Shown in pieces: positions 51,326 to 59,800 of a stretch of DNA of 64,000 nucleotides. Numbering within the stretch: the first letter of the stretch is position 1; each line of letters opens with the position of its first letter. The stretch spans positions 1-64,000 of the forward strand of contig NZ_RYFD01000025.1 in NCBI RefSeq assembly GCF_004138135.1. The letters run 5' to 3'. Made by a program: the position numbers and the translations under genes. The notes under the pieces are model-generated. The model saw nothing but the letters and a program-made list of their open reading frames with translations. It was not told the DNA's origin and did no database searches. This DNA comes from Candidatus Oscillochloris fontis (GTDB lineage Bacteria > Chloroflexota > Chloroflexia > Chloroflexales > Chloroflexaceae).

Positions 51326-51648
51326 GAGGGGATATTTGGTGGGCTGATCTTGACCCCGTCCGTGGCTTCGAACAAGCCGGGACGCGCCCAGTACTCGTGA
51401 TCAGCCATGACGTTTTTAATGCGCGCTCCGGAACCGTGATTGCGCTCGCGATCACCAGCCAACGCCCTTTAGCAGGCTATCCATTGACCTATCCGCTCCC
51501 CGATGGAACCTTACCCAAACCATCGTGGGTCAAAGTCAGCCAGATTCGCACCCTCTCCGTCCAACGCCTCAGTAACCGCGTAGGTGCCGTTGACCCAAGC
51601 GATGTGGACGAAATTATTGATGGCTTGAACGAAATCATCGCCGACTAA
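51310..51648 (+). CDS. MazF/PemK-family endoribonuclease toxin
   Basis: 112 residues. Family signatures: [27 protein letters not shown] (with the catalytic-type Arg and the GxE/Q-x-G-x-RP-V pattern), a Ser/Thr-containing ITSQRP and the C-terminal [20 protein letters not shown]. It would cut mRNA in a sequence-specific way when the antitoxin is degraded. A weak T-rich hairpin (CCGC ... GCGGTTTTTT, 51673-51710) may terminate the pair. Confidence 0.87.
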   Translation: MASILRGDIWWADLDPVRGFEQAGTRPVLVISHDVFNARSGTVIALAITSQRPLAGYPLTYPLPDGTLPKPSWVKVSQIRTLSVQRLSNRVGAVDPSDVDEIIDGLNEIIAD

Positions 51649-51755
51649 TTGACTTTTTTGCCCTCATCGTAGCCGCGCTCGGTGACACCTAGTGTGGGTG
51701 GCGGTTTTTTGTACAACAAGCCGTACCACACCGGAGGTCTATCGAAAGGAACCCC

Positions 51756-53138
51756 ATGCCCTCCACCCCACCCCGCGCCTATACGGGCGAAACGGTGGCG
51801 ATGCGCCGCCGTTCCGCCGCGCCCCCACCTGCACCGCGCTTCCCCTGGGCCAAGATCCGGCTGGGGTTGGGGTTGCTGGTGCTGGCCATGCTGCTCGGAC
51901 TGGGCATCTTCTACTGGCAGGTGCATCGCCTCGCCGGGGCGATCACACTGGCGGAGGTACGTTCCAACCCACCGCTTGCCACGCCCCTGATCGGAGCCAA
52001 CCTGCTGCTGATCGGTGTGGATGCACGCCCCGACCATCCTGAAGAGGGGGTACGCAGCGACACACTCATCCTCGTGCGCCTGGATGCTGTCGGGCGCTGG
52101 GTGAGTCTGCTCTCCATCCCGCGTGATACCCAAGTCGAATTACCCGATATTGGCACCACCAAGATCAATGTCGCCTATGGCCAGGGCTATGCGCGCACCG
52201 AAGAGTTGTATGGCCCCGGCACGACCCCGGAGCAGGGCGGGATGGCGCTCGCGGCCCAGACGGTGGAGCAGGTGCTCGATCTGCGCAGCCGGGGCATGCG
52301 GGTTGACTATACCGCCCAGATCAACTTCGACGGCTTTGCGGGCATGATTGACGCCCTCGGAGGGATTACGATCAATGTCCCGCAGTTGATTATAGATGAT
52401 GAGTACCCCACCGCAGACTTCGGGATCATGCGGGTGGAGTTTCAGCCAGGGCCGCAGCGCATGGATGGTGAGCGGGCGCTCATCTACGCCCGCACCCGCC
52501 ACGCTGACAGCGATTTTGGGCGTTCAGAACGCCAACAGCAGGTCATGCGCGCCATCCTACACGAGTTCCAGGCGAAGGGGATGCTCGGTCAGGTTTGGGC
52601 CGTGCCGGGGTTACTGGCTGCGGTCGCCGGAGAAGATGGCAGCACCCCACCTGTTATGACCACGATGCCGATTGATCGCCTCGATGTTCTGATCGGCCTG
52701 CTCGGTTTGGCTGGCAGCCTCGAACCGGATGCGATTGGGCAACTGCGCATCAGCCCGGAGGTCGTGGGCATGACCGAGATCGGCTCGAATCTGATCTGGG
52801 ACCCCGCTGGGATTCAGCAGGTACTCGATGCGTTTGTCGCGCCGCCCAACGAGGCCCAGGAGCAGGCAACGATTCTCGTGATGAACGGCACCAGCACCCC
52901 TGGTCTGGCGCGCACGATTAGTTTGGAGTTAGAGGCGAACGGCTTTCGCCTCCTACCGCCAGAGAATGCCCCCGAAGGCAACTACCCGCGCACCGTCATT
53001 TATGATCCGAGTGGCAAACCGGCCACAGTGCGCCGCCTGAGTCAAATCTTCAAGGCCGAGGTGGTGCGGGGCACCGCGCCGGGGGTAATGAGCGCGGCGG
53101 ATGTGGTGGTTATCCTGGGGGATGATGCGGGGGGGTAG
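51756..53138 (+). CDS. LytR-CpsA-Psr (LCP) family glycopolymer transferase
   Basis: 460 residues. A short cytoplasmic tail is followed by a membrane segment (about 33-54) and the LCP domain (about 75-260): LLIGVDARP, RSDTLILVRLD, SIPRDTQVELP, INVAYGQGY, IDALGGITINVP and ARTRHADSDFGRSERQQQV, which keep the polyprenyl-pyrophosphate-binding Arg/Asp residues. The C-terminal ~90 residues (ILVMNGTSTPGLARTISLELEANGF) form a LytR_C domain. It attaches wall polymers or glycans to peptidoglycan or protein. The start ATG follows AAAGGA. Confidence 0.92.
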   Translation: MPSTPPRAYTGETVAMRRRSAAPPPAPRFPWAKIRLGLGLLVLAMLLGLGIFYWQVHRLAGAITLAEVRSNPPLATPLIGANLLLIGVDARPDHPEEGVRSDTLILVRLDAVGRWVSLLSIPRDTQVELPDIGTTKINVAYGQGYARTEELYGPGTTPEQGGMALAAQTVEQVLDLRSRGMRVDYTAQINFDGFAGMIDALGGITINVPQLIIDDEYPTADFGIMRVEFQPGPQRMDGERALIYARTRHADSDFGRSERQQQVMRAILHEFQAKGMLGQVWAVPGLLAAVAGEDGSTPPVMTTMPIDRLDVLIGLLGLAGSLEPDAIGQLRISPEVVGMTEIGSNLIWDPAGIQQVLDAFVAPPNEAQEQATILVMNGTSTPGLARTISLELEANGFRLLPPENAPEGNYPRTVIYDPSGKPATVRRLSQIFKAEVVRGTAPGVMSAADVVVILGDDAGG

Positions 53139-53147
53139 GGGTTTAAT

Positions 53148-53642
53148 CATTTAACCGCCGAGGACGCAGAGGGGGAGGGGTTTGTAGGTCTCCCTTGCGG
53201 TACGCTTCATTTAACCGCCAAGGACGCAGAGGAACGCAGAGGGGGAGGGTTTGTAGGTCTCCCTTGCGGTACGCTTCATTTAACCGCCGAGGACGCAGAG
53301 GAACGCAGAGGGAGACGGGTTTGTAGGTCTCCCTTGCGGTACGCTTCATTTAACCGCCGAGGACGCAGAGGAACGCAGAGGGGGACGGGTTTGTAGGTCT
53401 CCCTTGCGGTAGGCTTATTTAACCGCCGAGGACGCAGAGGGGGAGGGTTTGTAGGTCTCCCTCTGCGCCCCTCTGCGTCCTTTGCGGTTACGAACCGGAA
53501 TAATCTGCGTAATCTGCGCAATCTGCGGATAAATAACGCATGCCCCTCCGTTCCGTTCCTCTGGGGTTACGAACCGGAATAATCTGCGCAATCTGCGTCA
53601 TCTGCGGACACATAACGCGGGGCGCATCGCGATGCGCCCCTA
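53148..53642. repeat. Tandem AACCGCCGAGGACGCAGAGG repeats plus palindromes
   Basis: About five direct copies of a 60-70-bp unit (AACCGCCGAGGACGCAGAGG ... GTAGGTCTCCCTTGCGGTA) run from 53151 to ~53480. Then comes a 53-bp segment (53511-53563) repeated exactly at 56756-56808, and a GGGGCGCATC-GC-GATGCGCCCC hairpin (about 53618-53639) with CTAC at its edge. No coding function. Confidence 0.85.
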
Positions 53643-54944
53643 CGACGACGAGGATCGCACATGCTCGGCCAAGCCCCGCAGATGCGCGGCGAGCTGCGCG
53701 GCGTGGGAACCAGGAGCCGCCCCGGTGGCGTAGACGTCGGCGGTGACGGTGAGCTTCTCGATGAGCGCAGCACACGCTTCGGGGCTACCGTCGGTGAGGG
53801 TGCGCATAACAGCCACATGGAGTTCGTGGTTGGTTGGCGAGTGGCGCGAGCCGCGTCCCATGAGCGAGGGATGGTTGATCAGGGCGCTCGCGAGGCGTTG
53901 CCGGTAGGCTGCGGGCTGCTCCTGGGGGTAGGTGCGCAGGAAGTTTCCGGCGAGGTGTAAGGCCAGCGGTAGGTCGCCGAGCACCTCGGCCAGCATCGCC
54001 GCCTCGTCTTCCCCCAGAGTTTCGCGCAGGCTGCGCAGCAAGGCGATACTCTCCGCCCGTTCGAGTACATCCAGCCGCCGCTCCACCACGCCCAGGACGC
54101 TCTCCCACTGGCTCGCCCGACTCGTCACCAGCACCCGGCACCCGCCCGTCGTCGGTCGCCACTGGGCCAGCAGCGCTTCGTCTTCGCAGTTGTCGAAGAT
54201 CAACAGGCGCGGCAGCGCTTCCTGCCACGCGGCGATCACCCGCCGCACCTGATCGTCAATCTTGAGGTCGGCGAAGCCGGGTAGGTTGAGCGCCATGCCG
54301 CAGGCGGCGATCTCGGCCGTGATGACCTGGGGGTCGGCGAAGCTGAGCCAGAAGACGCCCCCAGCGAAGAACTTGCCGTAACGGTGGGCAAACTCGGTGG
54401 CGAGGTTGGTCTTGCCGATACCACCCAACCCAGTGGCGGCGGCAATCTGGCCAATCGCGGCGGTCGCGCCCCCCTTGAGCGTCGCCGCCAGCCAATGGAG
54501 GTCATCGCCACGCCCGACAAAGTGCGGGTTGCGGCTGAAGGGCATGCGGTGGGGCGTGGGGAGTGGCGCATGGGGCGGCAGGTCATCCAGTGGGAGGGCG
54601 GCGAGTAACTCCAGGGCGGCGGCGAGGTCGCGATACGTCCCCACCGGCGGGAGTTGGATGCTGATCGCGGTGCCGATAATCTGGTGGACATAGCCACCGG
54701 AGATCGTGATCTCTTGGAGCGTCCCGATCTGGTGGCGGGCGAACTGTAAGGGCGCTCCAGCAACCGCGATGGTCTGCCCAGCGAGACTGGCTAGTGCGAC
54801 GGCCAGCACCGGGCGTGCGGCTATTTCGGTTGCGATGGCCGCTGGATCACGGGAGAGCAGCGCGGCGAGATCGCCCGCATGCCCCGCTAGTTCGGCGGGG
54901 AGTGCGGCGGCAAGAGCGGTGATGATGGCGTCTTGCTGGCTCAT
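53640..54944 (-). CDS. NB-ARC (STAND) ATPase without C-terminal sensor repeats
   Basis: 434 residues. The N-terminal ~60 residues are helical and Ala-rich, followed at 72-91 by a short motif (IGTLQEITISGGYVHQIIGT) almost identical to one in the CHAT protein next to it. The NB-ARC ATPase spans about 140-370: Walker A GLGGIGKT (172-179), Walker B RLLIFDNCED, TSRAS, and GDLPLALHLAG (GLPL-like). Family members normally continue into TPR, WD40 or LRR sensors; here only ~60 residues follow. The stop TAG belongs to a palindromic repeat. It may be truncated, or may rely on another sensor. It is coupled (ATGA) to the upstream CHAT gene. Confidence 0.85.
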   Translation of the reverse strand: MSQQDAIITALAAALPAELAGHAGDLAALLSRDPAAIATEIAARPVLAVALASLAGQTIAVAGAPLQFARHQIGTLQEITISGGYVHQIIGTAISIQLPPVGTYRDLAAALELLAALPLDDLPPHAPLPTPHRMPFSRNPHFVGRGDDLHWLAATLKGGATAAIGQIAAATGLGGIGKTNLATEFAHRYGKFFAGGVFWLSFADPQVITAEIAACGMALNLPGFADLKIDDQVRRVIAAWQEALPRLLIFDNCEDEALLAQWRPTTGGCRVLVTSRASQWESVLGVVERRLDVLERAESIALLRSLRETLGEDEAAMLAEVLGDLPLALHLAGNFLRTYPQEQPAAYRQRLASALINHPSLMGRGSRHSPTNHELHVAVMRTLTDGSPEACAALIEKLTVTADVYATGAAPGSHAAQLAAHLRGLAEHVRSSSS

Positions 54945-56332
54945 AGGGTGTCATCTGGGAGATCTTCAACCATGACCCCCAGAGCGCGCAGCGCCGCTTT
55001 AGCGCGGGCGATCCCGGCTCGTGCCTCTGTGGCACCGTGCATAATATGCGGGGGAGCATAGGCCGTACCGAAGACGGCAAGCTGTTGCAGGTAGTGGCCG
55101 AGGGTGCGCCGATGGGTCGCCAAGAGGGTGTGCTGGTGGGTGATGGCTTCGGATTGCGCCCCCGCCGGGGCAGGCGGGTTGCCATAGTTTGTGCCGATGA
55201 TGCTGCCCACGTTGCCGCCGTTGATCGTGATCTGCTGCACCGTACCGATAGAGAAGTTTGGCGAGGGTGCTGCAACAGGCACCTCCGCCCGCCACAACGC
55301 TCCGTCCCGCACCGCCATCCAGAGCGTCGGCATCCACCAATCGGGGTGCTGGTGCAGCGCGGCGCGCGCCGCCGCGAGTGCCCGGTCAATCTGGCCGTCG
55401 CGGCGCAGCTCCGTGAAGAGACGCGGCATCAGTTGGGCCACCAGGGCCATCGGCACATTGCCCTGCATGGCGATCACCGCGCCAATTCCAGCACGGGCCA
55501 ACTGCGGGCCAAGTGCGGCCAACAGTTCGTAGGTGTTGCCCGCCCCCTGGCACGAAGCGAGCACCACCAACAGCGGGTGGCGGGTCAGCGCGCTGATCTG
55601 CTGCACCAGCGCCGCCCCGGCGGTGGGCTGGTACGCCTCGCTGGCATCCATCTCCAGGAAGAGGGAGGAACCATCCCCGTGCAGCGCCCCGTGGCACACC
55701 AAGTAGAGGATGCTGGCCCCCTCGCGCAGCGCGGCAGCGATGTTGGCCAGACTCGCGCTAGGGCGACCTTCGCGGCCATCCAGGATCGTGGCGGCCAGAT
55801 CACCCAGGCCGCGCTGGGCACGTTGCACCTCAGCGGCGACATCCACCGGGGCCATCTGGTATCTGGGTAGCAGATCCGGGTTCGCCACCGCGATGACGGC
55901 GTGCAGGGTGGGTTTGGCCGGGGCCTGCACCTCGGCCAAGCTCGCAGTGACCATGAAGCGCGAAAAGGGCGTGCGTTCACTAGAGGCCAGCGGCGTACTA
56001 TCCACGGGGTCACGCAGCAACTCCCAGCGGATAGCGTGCAGCCCATCATCGCCGATCAGCACGAGGCGCACCCGCACCGGCTGGCCCGCTTCGGCAAAGC
56101 CGCGCACCCGCTGCCAAGCCTCGCGCAACCCCGGTGCAAAGACCATCGCGGTCAGGGCGGCTCCGTAAGCATCGGGGATGGTGGTGAGCGCACGCAGCGC
56201 CATAGCATCAAGGGAGACCGGTTCGGGTGGCACGAGATCGGCGCGGTGGTTGGGCAACTCAGCCCGCAGGGCGGCGGTGGTTGCCCCATCAGCAGCACGG
56301 GTGATCGTGAGTTCAAGATCGGTGGTGGGCAT
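54941..56332 (-). CDS. CHAT-domain protease paired with NB-ARC ATPase
   Basis: 463 residues from the ATG at 56332; the frame is open 29 codons further but that part looks non-coding. The N-terminal domain (1-~140, TDLELTITRAADG...IRWELLRDPV) matches that of the 23882-25975 protein. CHAT spans about 140-345, with predicted catalytic His214 (LVCHGAL) and Cys261 (LASCQGAG). Residues 361-380 carry the motif SIGTVQQITINGGNVGSIIG, shared with the ATPase. A helical ~80-residue module follows (LLATHRRTLGHYLQQLAVFG...IARAKAALRALGV) of a kind often attached to effectors in Chloroflexota. It is probably the killer or processing protease released by the ATPase. Confidence 0.87.
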   Translation of the reverse strand: MPTTDLELTITRAADGATTAALRAELPNHRADLVPPEPVSLDAMALRALTTIPDAYGAALTAMVFAPGLREAWQRVRGFAEAGQPVRVRLVLIGDDGLHAIRWELLRDPVDSTPLASSERTPFSRFMVTASLAEVQAPAKPTLHAVIAVANPDLLPRYQMAPVDVAAEVQRAQRGLGDLAATILDGREGRPSASLANIAAALREGASILYLVCHGALHGDGSSLFLEMDASEAYQPTAGAALVQQISALTRHPLLVVLASCQGAGNTYELLAALGPQLARAGIGAVIAMQGNVPMALVAQLMPRLFTELRRDGQIDRALAAARAALHQHPDWWMPTLWMAVRDGALWRAEVPVAAPSPNFSIGTVQQITINGGNVGSIIGTNYGNPPAPAGAQSEAITHQHTLLATHRRTLGHYLQQLAVFGTAYAPPHIMHGATEARAGIARAKAALRALGVMVEDLPDDTL

Positions 56333-56365
56333 GGTGTGGCTCGCTCTAGTGAATTGGCTGGCACC

Positions 56366-56394
56366 ACTATAGCACAATATGGTGGCCTTGTCGG
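56366..56394 (-). promoter_or_regulatory. Candidate promoter of the CHAT/NB-ARC operon
   Basis: Minus-strand CCGACA, 17-bp spacer, TATAGT, 33 bp upstream of the ATG. Moderate match. Confidence 0.4.
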
Positions 56395-56440
56395 GGCGCA
56401 GCCCCGACGCAATGATCACACTGCGATCCTCGGAGGTGAG

Positions 56441-56575
56441 TAATTGTTCACAGTTCTCCTAGCATTCCGGTTTTGACGCAAAGACGCCAAGGCGCAAAGC
56501 CTGCAACAAAACCTTTGCGTCTTTGCGCCTTTGCGTCAATCAGAAGCTTCCTTTACCCCAAGTGTGAACAGTTAC
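56441..56575. repeat. 135-bp GACGCAAAGGCGC element, inverted relative to 23646-23780
   Basis: Same length and near-identical sequence to 23646-23780. Read on the minus strand it begins GTAACTGTTCACACTTGGGG and ends CTAGGAGAACTGTGAACAAT. It lies directly upstream of the CHAT operon. Confidence 0.88.
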
Positions 56576-56589
56576 GGAGGTGAACCTCA

Positions 56590-56840
56590 TTTGACCGCCG
56601 AGGACGCCGAGGAACGCAGAGGGGGACTGGTTTGTAGGTCTCCCTGCGGTAGGCTTATTTAACCGCCGAGGACGCCGAGGAACGCAGAGGGGGACGCATT
56701 GGGATGCTGCCATCCTCTGCGCCCCTCCGCGTTCTCGGCGGTGAATAACCGGAATAATCTGCGCAATCTGCGGATAAATAACGCATGCCCCTCCGTTCCG
56801 TTCCTCTGCGCCCCTCCGCGTTCTCGGCGGTAAAAACCGA
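56590..56840. repeat. Second cluster of AACCGCCGAGGACGC repeats
   Basis: Two copies of the unit seen at 53151-53480, inverse end pieces (CTCCGCGTTCTCGGCGGT) and the 53-bp segment 56756-56808 that is identical to 53511-53563. Together with 53148-53642 it brackets the CHAT/NB-ARC operon. Confidence 0.85.
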
Positions 56841-56844
56841 TCAT

Positions 56845-59800
56845 CTATGCGAGGCGACGTTCCCACGCCTCGTACAATTCGTCCTTGGTGCGCAACCCGG
56901 CGGTGGGTAGCGCATGGTTGACCACATAGGTCGCGGCGGCGTGGCGGTTCTCCCACATGGCCTGGTGGGCCTCGCGCAGTTCCTCCCACGGCACCAGGGT
57001 TGGCTCGGTGATGCTCAGTTGCCCCGCGCTGATCTCGTCGCTCAGACGCACAATCTCGTAGGCGTTGGAGAGGTGGGTACCGTAGATGTTCGCGGTGGGC
57101 ATCAGAATGCGCCGCTGGCGCATCCAGATCTGTGGGGCGAAGAAGGAGTAGCGCCGCCCGCCCAGATCTTCAAAGTAGATGATTCGCCCGGTGAAGGGCT
57201 TCACTAGCATGGCACTCACCGCCAGCGCATCGTGTCCGGCGCGCTCGATCACCAGATCGGGGTAGCCGCGTGGATTGTCGGCGCTGCGGAGGTAGTGGCC
57301 CACCGCTGCCCCCAGTGGTTTGAAGGTCAGTTCACTGAAGCGCCGCACCGCCTCCTTCAGCCCCGCTGGGTCGGCCTTGGAATCGGGCAGTTCGGGCATC
57401 GTTCTGGGCCACTCGAAATCGCTCCCCAGCCGCCGCCGCAGTTCCTCTAGGCTCACCACCCCGCGTAGGCTGCTGCCAAACCCCAGGCTCTGCACAAACT
57501 CGCGCTGTGCGTCGGTGTAGGTGATCACCACCGTGCGAGCGCCTAACGCACGGGTAGCTTCGATGGCCTCTAAGCCTGATGAGTCGATCAGTTCAAAGGG
57601 TGGCGGCACATCAACGTGGGTGATGCGGGTGTCGGGGATGCCGTAGTAGATCACCACCGCTTGGCCCGCGTGCAGCGCCGCCCGCCGCAGCATGGTGGCG
57701 GGGTTCGAGGTGCCCACCTTGCCGATGAAGGTGAAGTGGTAGCCACTACTGGCTCCATAGAAGGCCAGGGTGGGGATGTGGCCAGCATACGCTTCGCCTA
57801 AGAGTTGGAAACTGCGCGGAAAGGCGGTCTCGCCCGCATGCGAGATCGCATAGTCGGCCAGCCGCCCGCTGTTCTGCTCGCGGAAGCGTGCCACGAGTGC
57901 CTGCCCGGCCTGTTCCCACGCCGACCAGAGTTCGGGATCAGCCGGGACACGGGTGAAGCAGTGGGCTAGGCCGGGGGTCATCCGATTGACCGCCCCGCGT
58001 GCCCCGGCTTTGCGTAGCGTCTGCTCGCGTTCGGGCGAACTGACCAGCCCGATCACATCCATGCCGTTGCGGACTGCTGTGCGCACCGCGTCCAAGCCGG
58101 TGCCGGTTGCCGCGCCCTCAATGAAGATGCTGCGCCCCGATTGGATACGCAGGGTGGTGAAGAGGGCGCGGTAGATCGTTCCCAGGTTGAGCATGAAACT
58201 GCCCGCCGCTTCGAGGCTCATATCGGGAGGCAGCGGTTGGCACTGGGGAGCCTGGGCCAACATAAACTGCTGGTGTGAGCCGTCGGGGGTGTTGTAGCCC
58301 TGAATGACAAAATCGGCTGCCATGGGATCAAGCCCGGCCATGGGCGAGAGGAGGTTGCTCTGGCCCGCATAGACCGCGACCAGATCGCCTACCTTGAGCC
58401 GCCCCTCACGCCGCACATCTTCGCCCAGCGCGGCAATCAGCCCCACCCCGCCCGATCCGGTCACGTGCCAGTCGCGGTCATGGTCGTCAAAGAGGCTCAC
58501 CGGGATGCCCGTAATCGCCCAGATGTCGTTAAAATTGACCTCGCTGGCCAACATGTAGAGCAACGCCTGATTCGCGCCGGGTGTCTCCACCGGGATGACA
58601 ATCTGGCGCTCGGCATGGATGGGGTCGCCGTGGGCACCCGCCCCACTTGCTGAGTCGCGCACTACCGCCTGCGCGTATTGCCAGGTGGGGAGGGGCGTCA
58701 CAGCGGGGAAGAAGGGCGCACCGACGGGGAGAAGCATCTTCCACTCACGCAGCAGCCGCTCTTGGGTCGCATCAACCAAGCGGCGGCGGGTGGGCAGTGG
58801 GGCGCTCTGCTTCTCCATGAAGGCGCGAATCCCCGCCTTACCGCCCGCTGGGTCTACGACCGCCTGAGCAAAGAGGTGGGCCTCGTGGTGCAATCCGGCT
58901 TCAATCCCATGGGTGAACCCGTAGCGTAACGCTTCGATACAGCGTGCGGCTGCGCTGCCCCGTCCTGTTGCTTGGGCTTGGCGGATGATGCGCTCAATCG
59001 CCGGGTGGGCGAGGATGTGGGCCAGTTCATCCTTCACAAAACCGGGTTGTGGATTGATCCACTCCGCCATCTGGTGCTGACGTTCCACAAAGGCACGCCC
59101 TAGCTCTGTCGTTGGGGCCTGCGCATCACCGGGATCTTCGGTGATGTAACGGCGTGCCAGCATACATGCCAGCGTGAGCGGATCATTTGCGCCGTGGGCC
59201 AGCATATCCACCAACCCGATCTCCTGGGCCTCCTCGGCGGGGATGTTGCGTCCGCCCAGAATAAGGATCAGCGCCCGCAACAACCCGGTGCCCCGCGTGC
59301 GGGTGTGGAGGATACGCGGCAGGCGTTGGGTTCCGCCATAGCCGGGGAGCAGGCGCAGGTTGATCTCTGGCTGGCCAAACTCGGCGCTGATTTCCGCCAC
59401 CCGGTAGTGGCAGGCCAACGCGAACTCCAACCCGCCACCTAGGGCTACCCCATTGATCGCGGCGATGCATGGCTTGTTCATGCGCTCGATCTTGCGGAAG
59501 GCCAAGTGGGCATTGTTGGGCAGCGCCAGCGCCTCTTCGACGGTATGCACATCTTCGAGCAACTGGCGAATATCGGCTCCGGCCACAAAGCTGCGCGTTC
59601 CTGCACCGGTAAAGACCACCGCTGCTACATCGTGCCGCCGTGCCAGGTGGTCGAGGATCGTGTTGAGTTCATCCAGCGCCCGCTCGTTGAGCGCATTCAC
59701 CGGCGGGTTGCTGATCGTCACTAGCGCTAACTTGCGGGTGGAATTGCCACATGCGACCGGGTGGTATTCGATGCGGAAGTAGCGGTAGGTTTCGAGTAAC

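Noticed and set aside
53148-53642. CRISPR array
   Set aside because: Units are 60-70 bp, imperfect and adjacent, without unique spacers of constant length; they are dispersed GACGCAGAGG-type repeats. Short minus-strand frames here come from the repeats.
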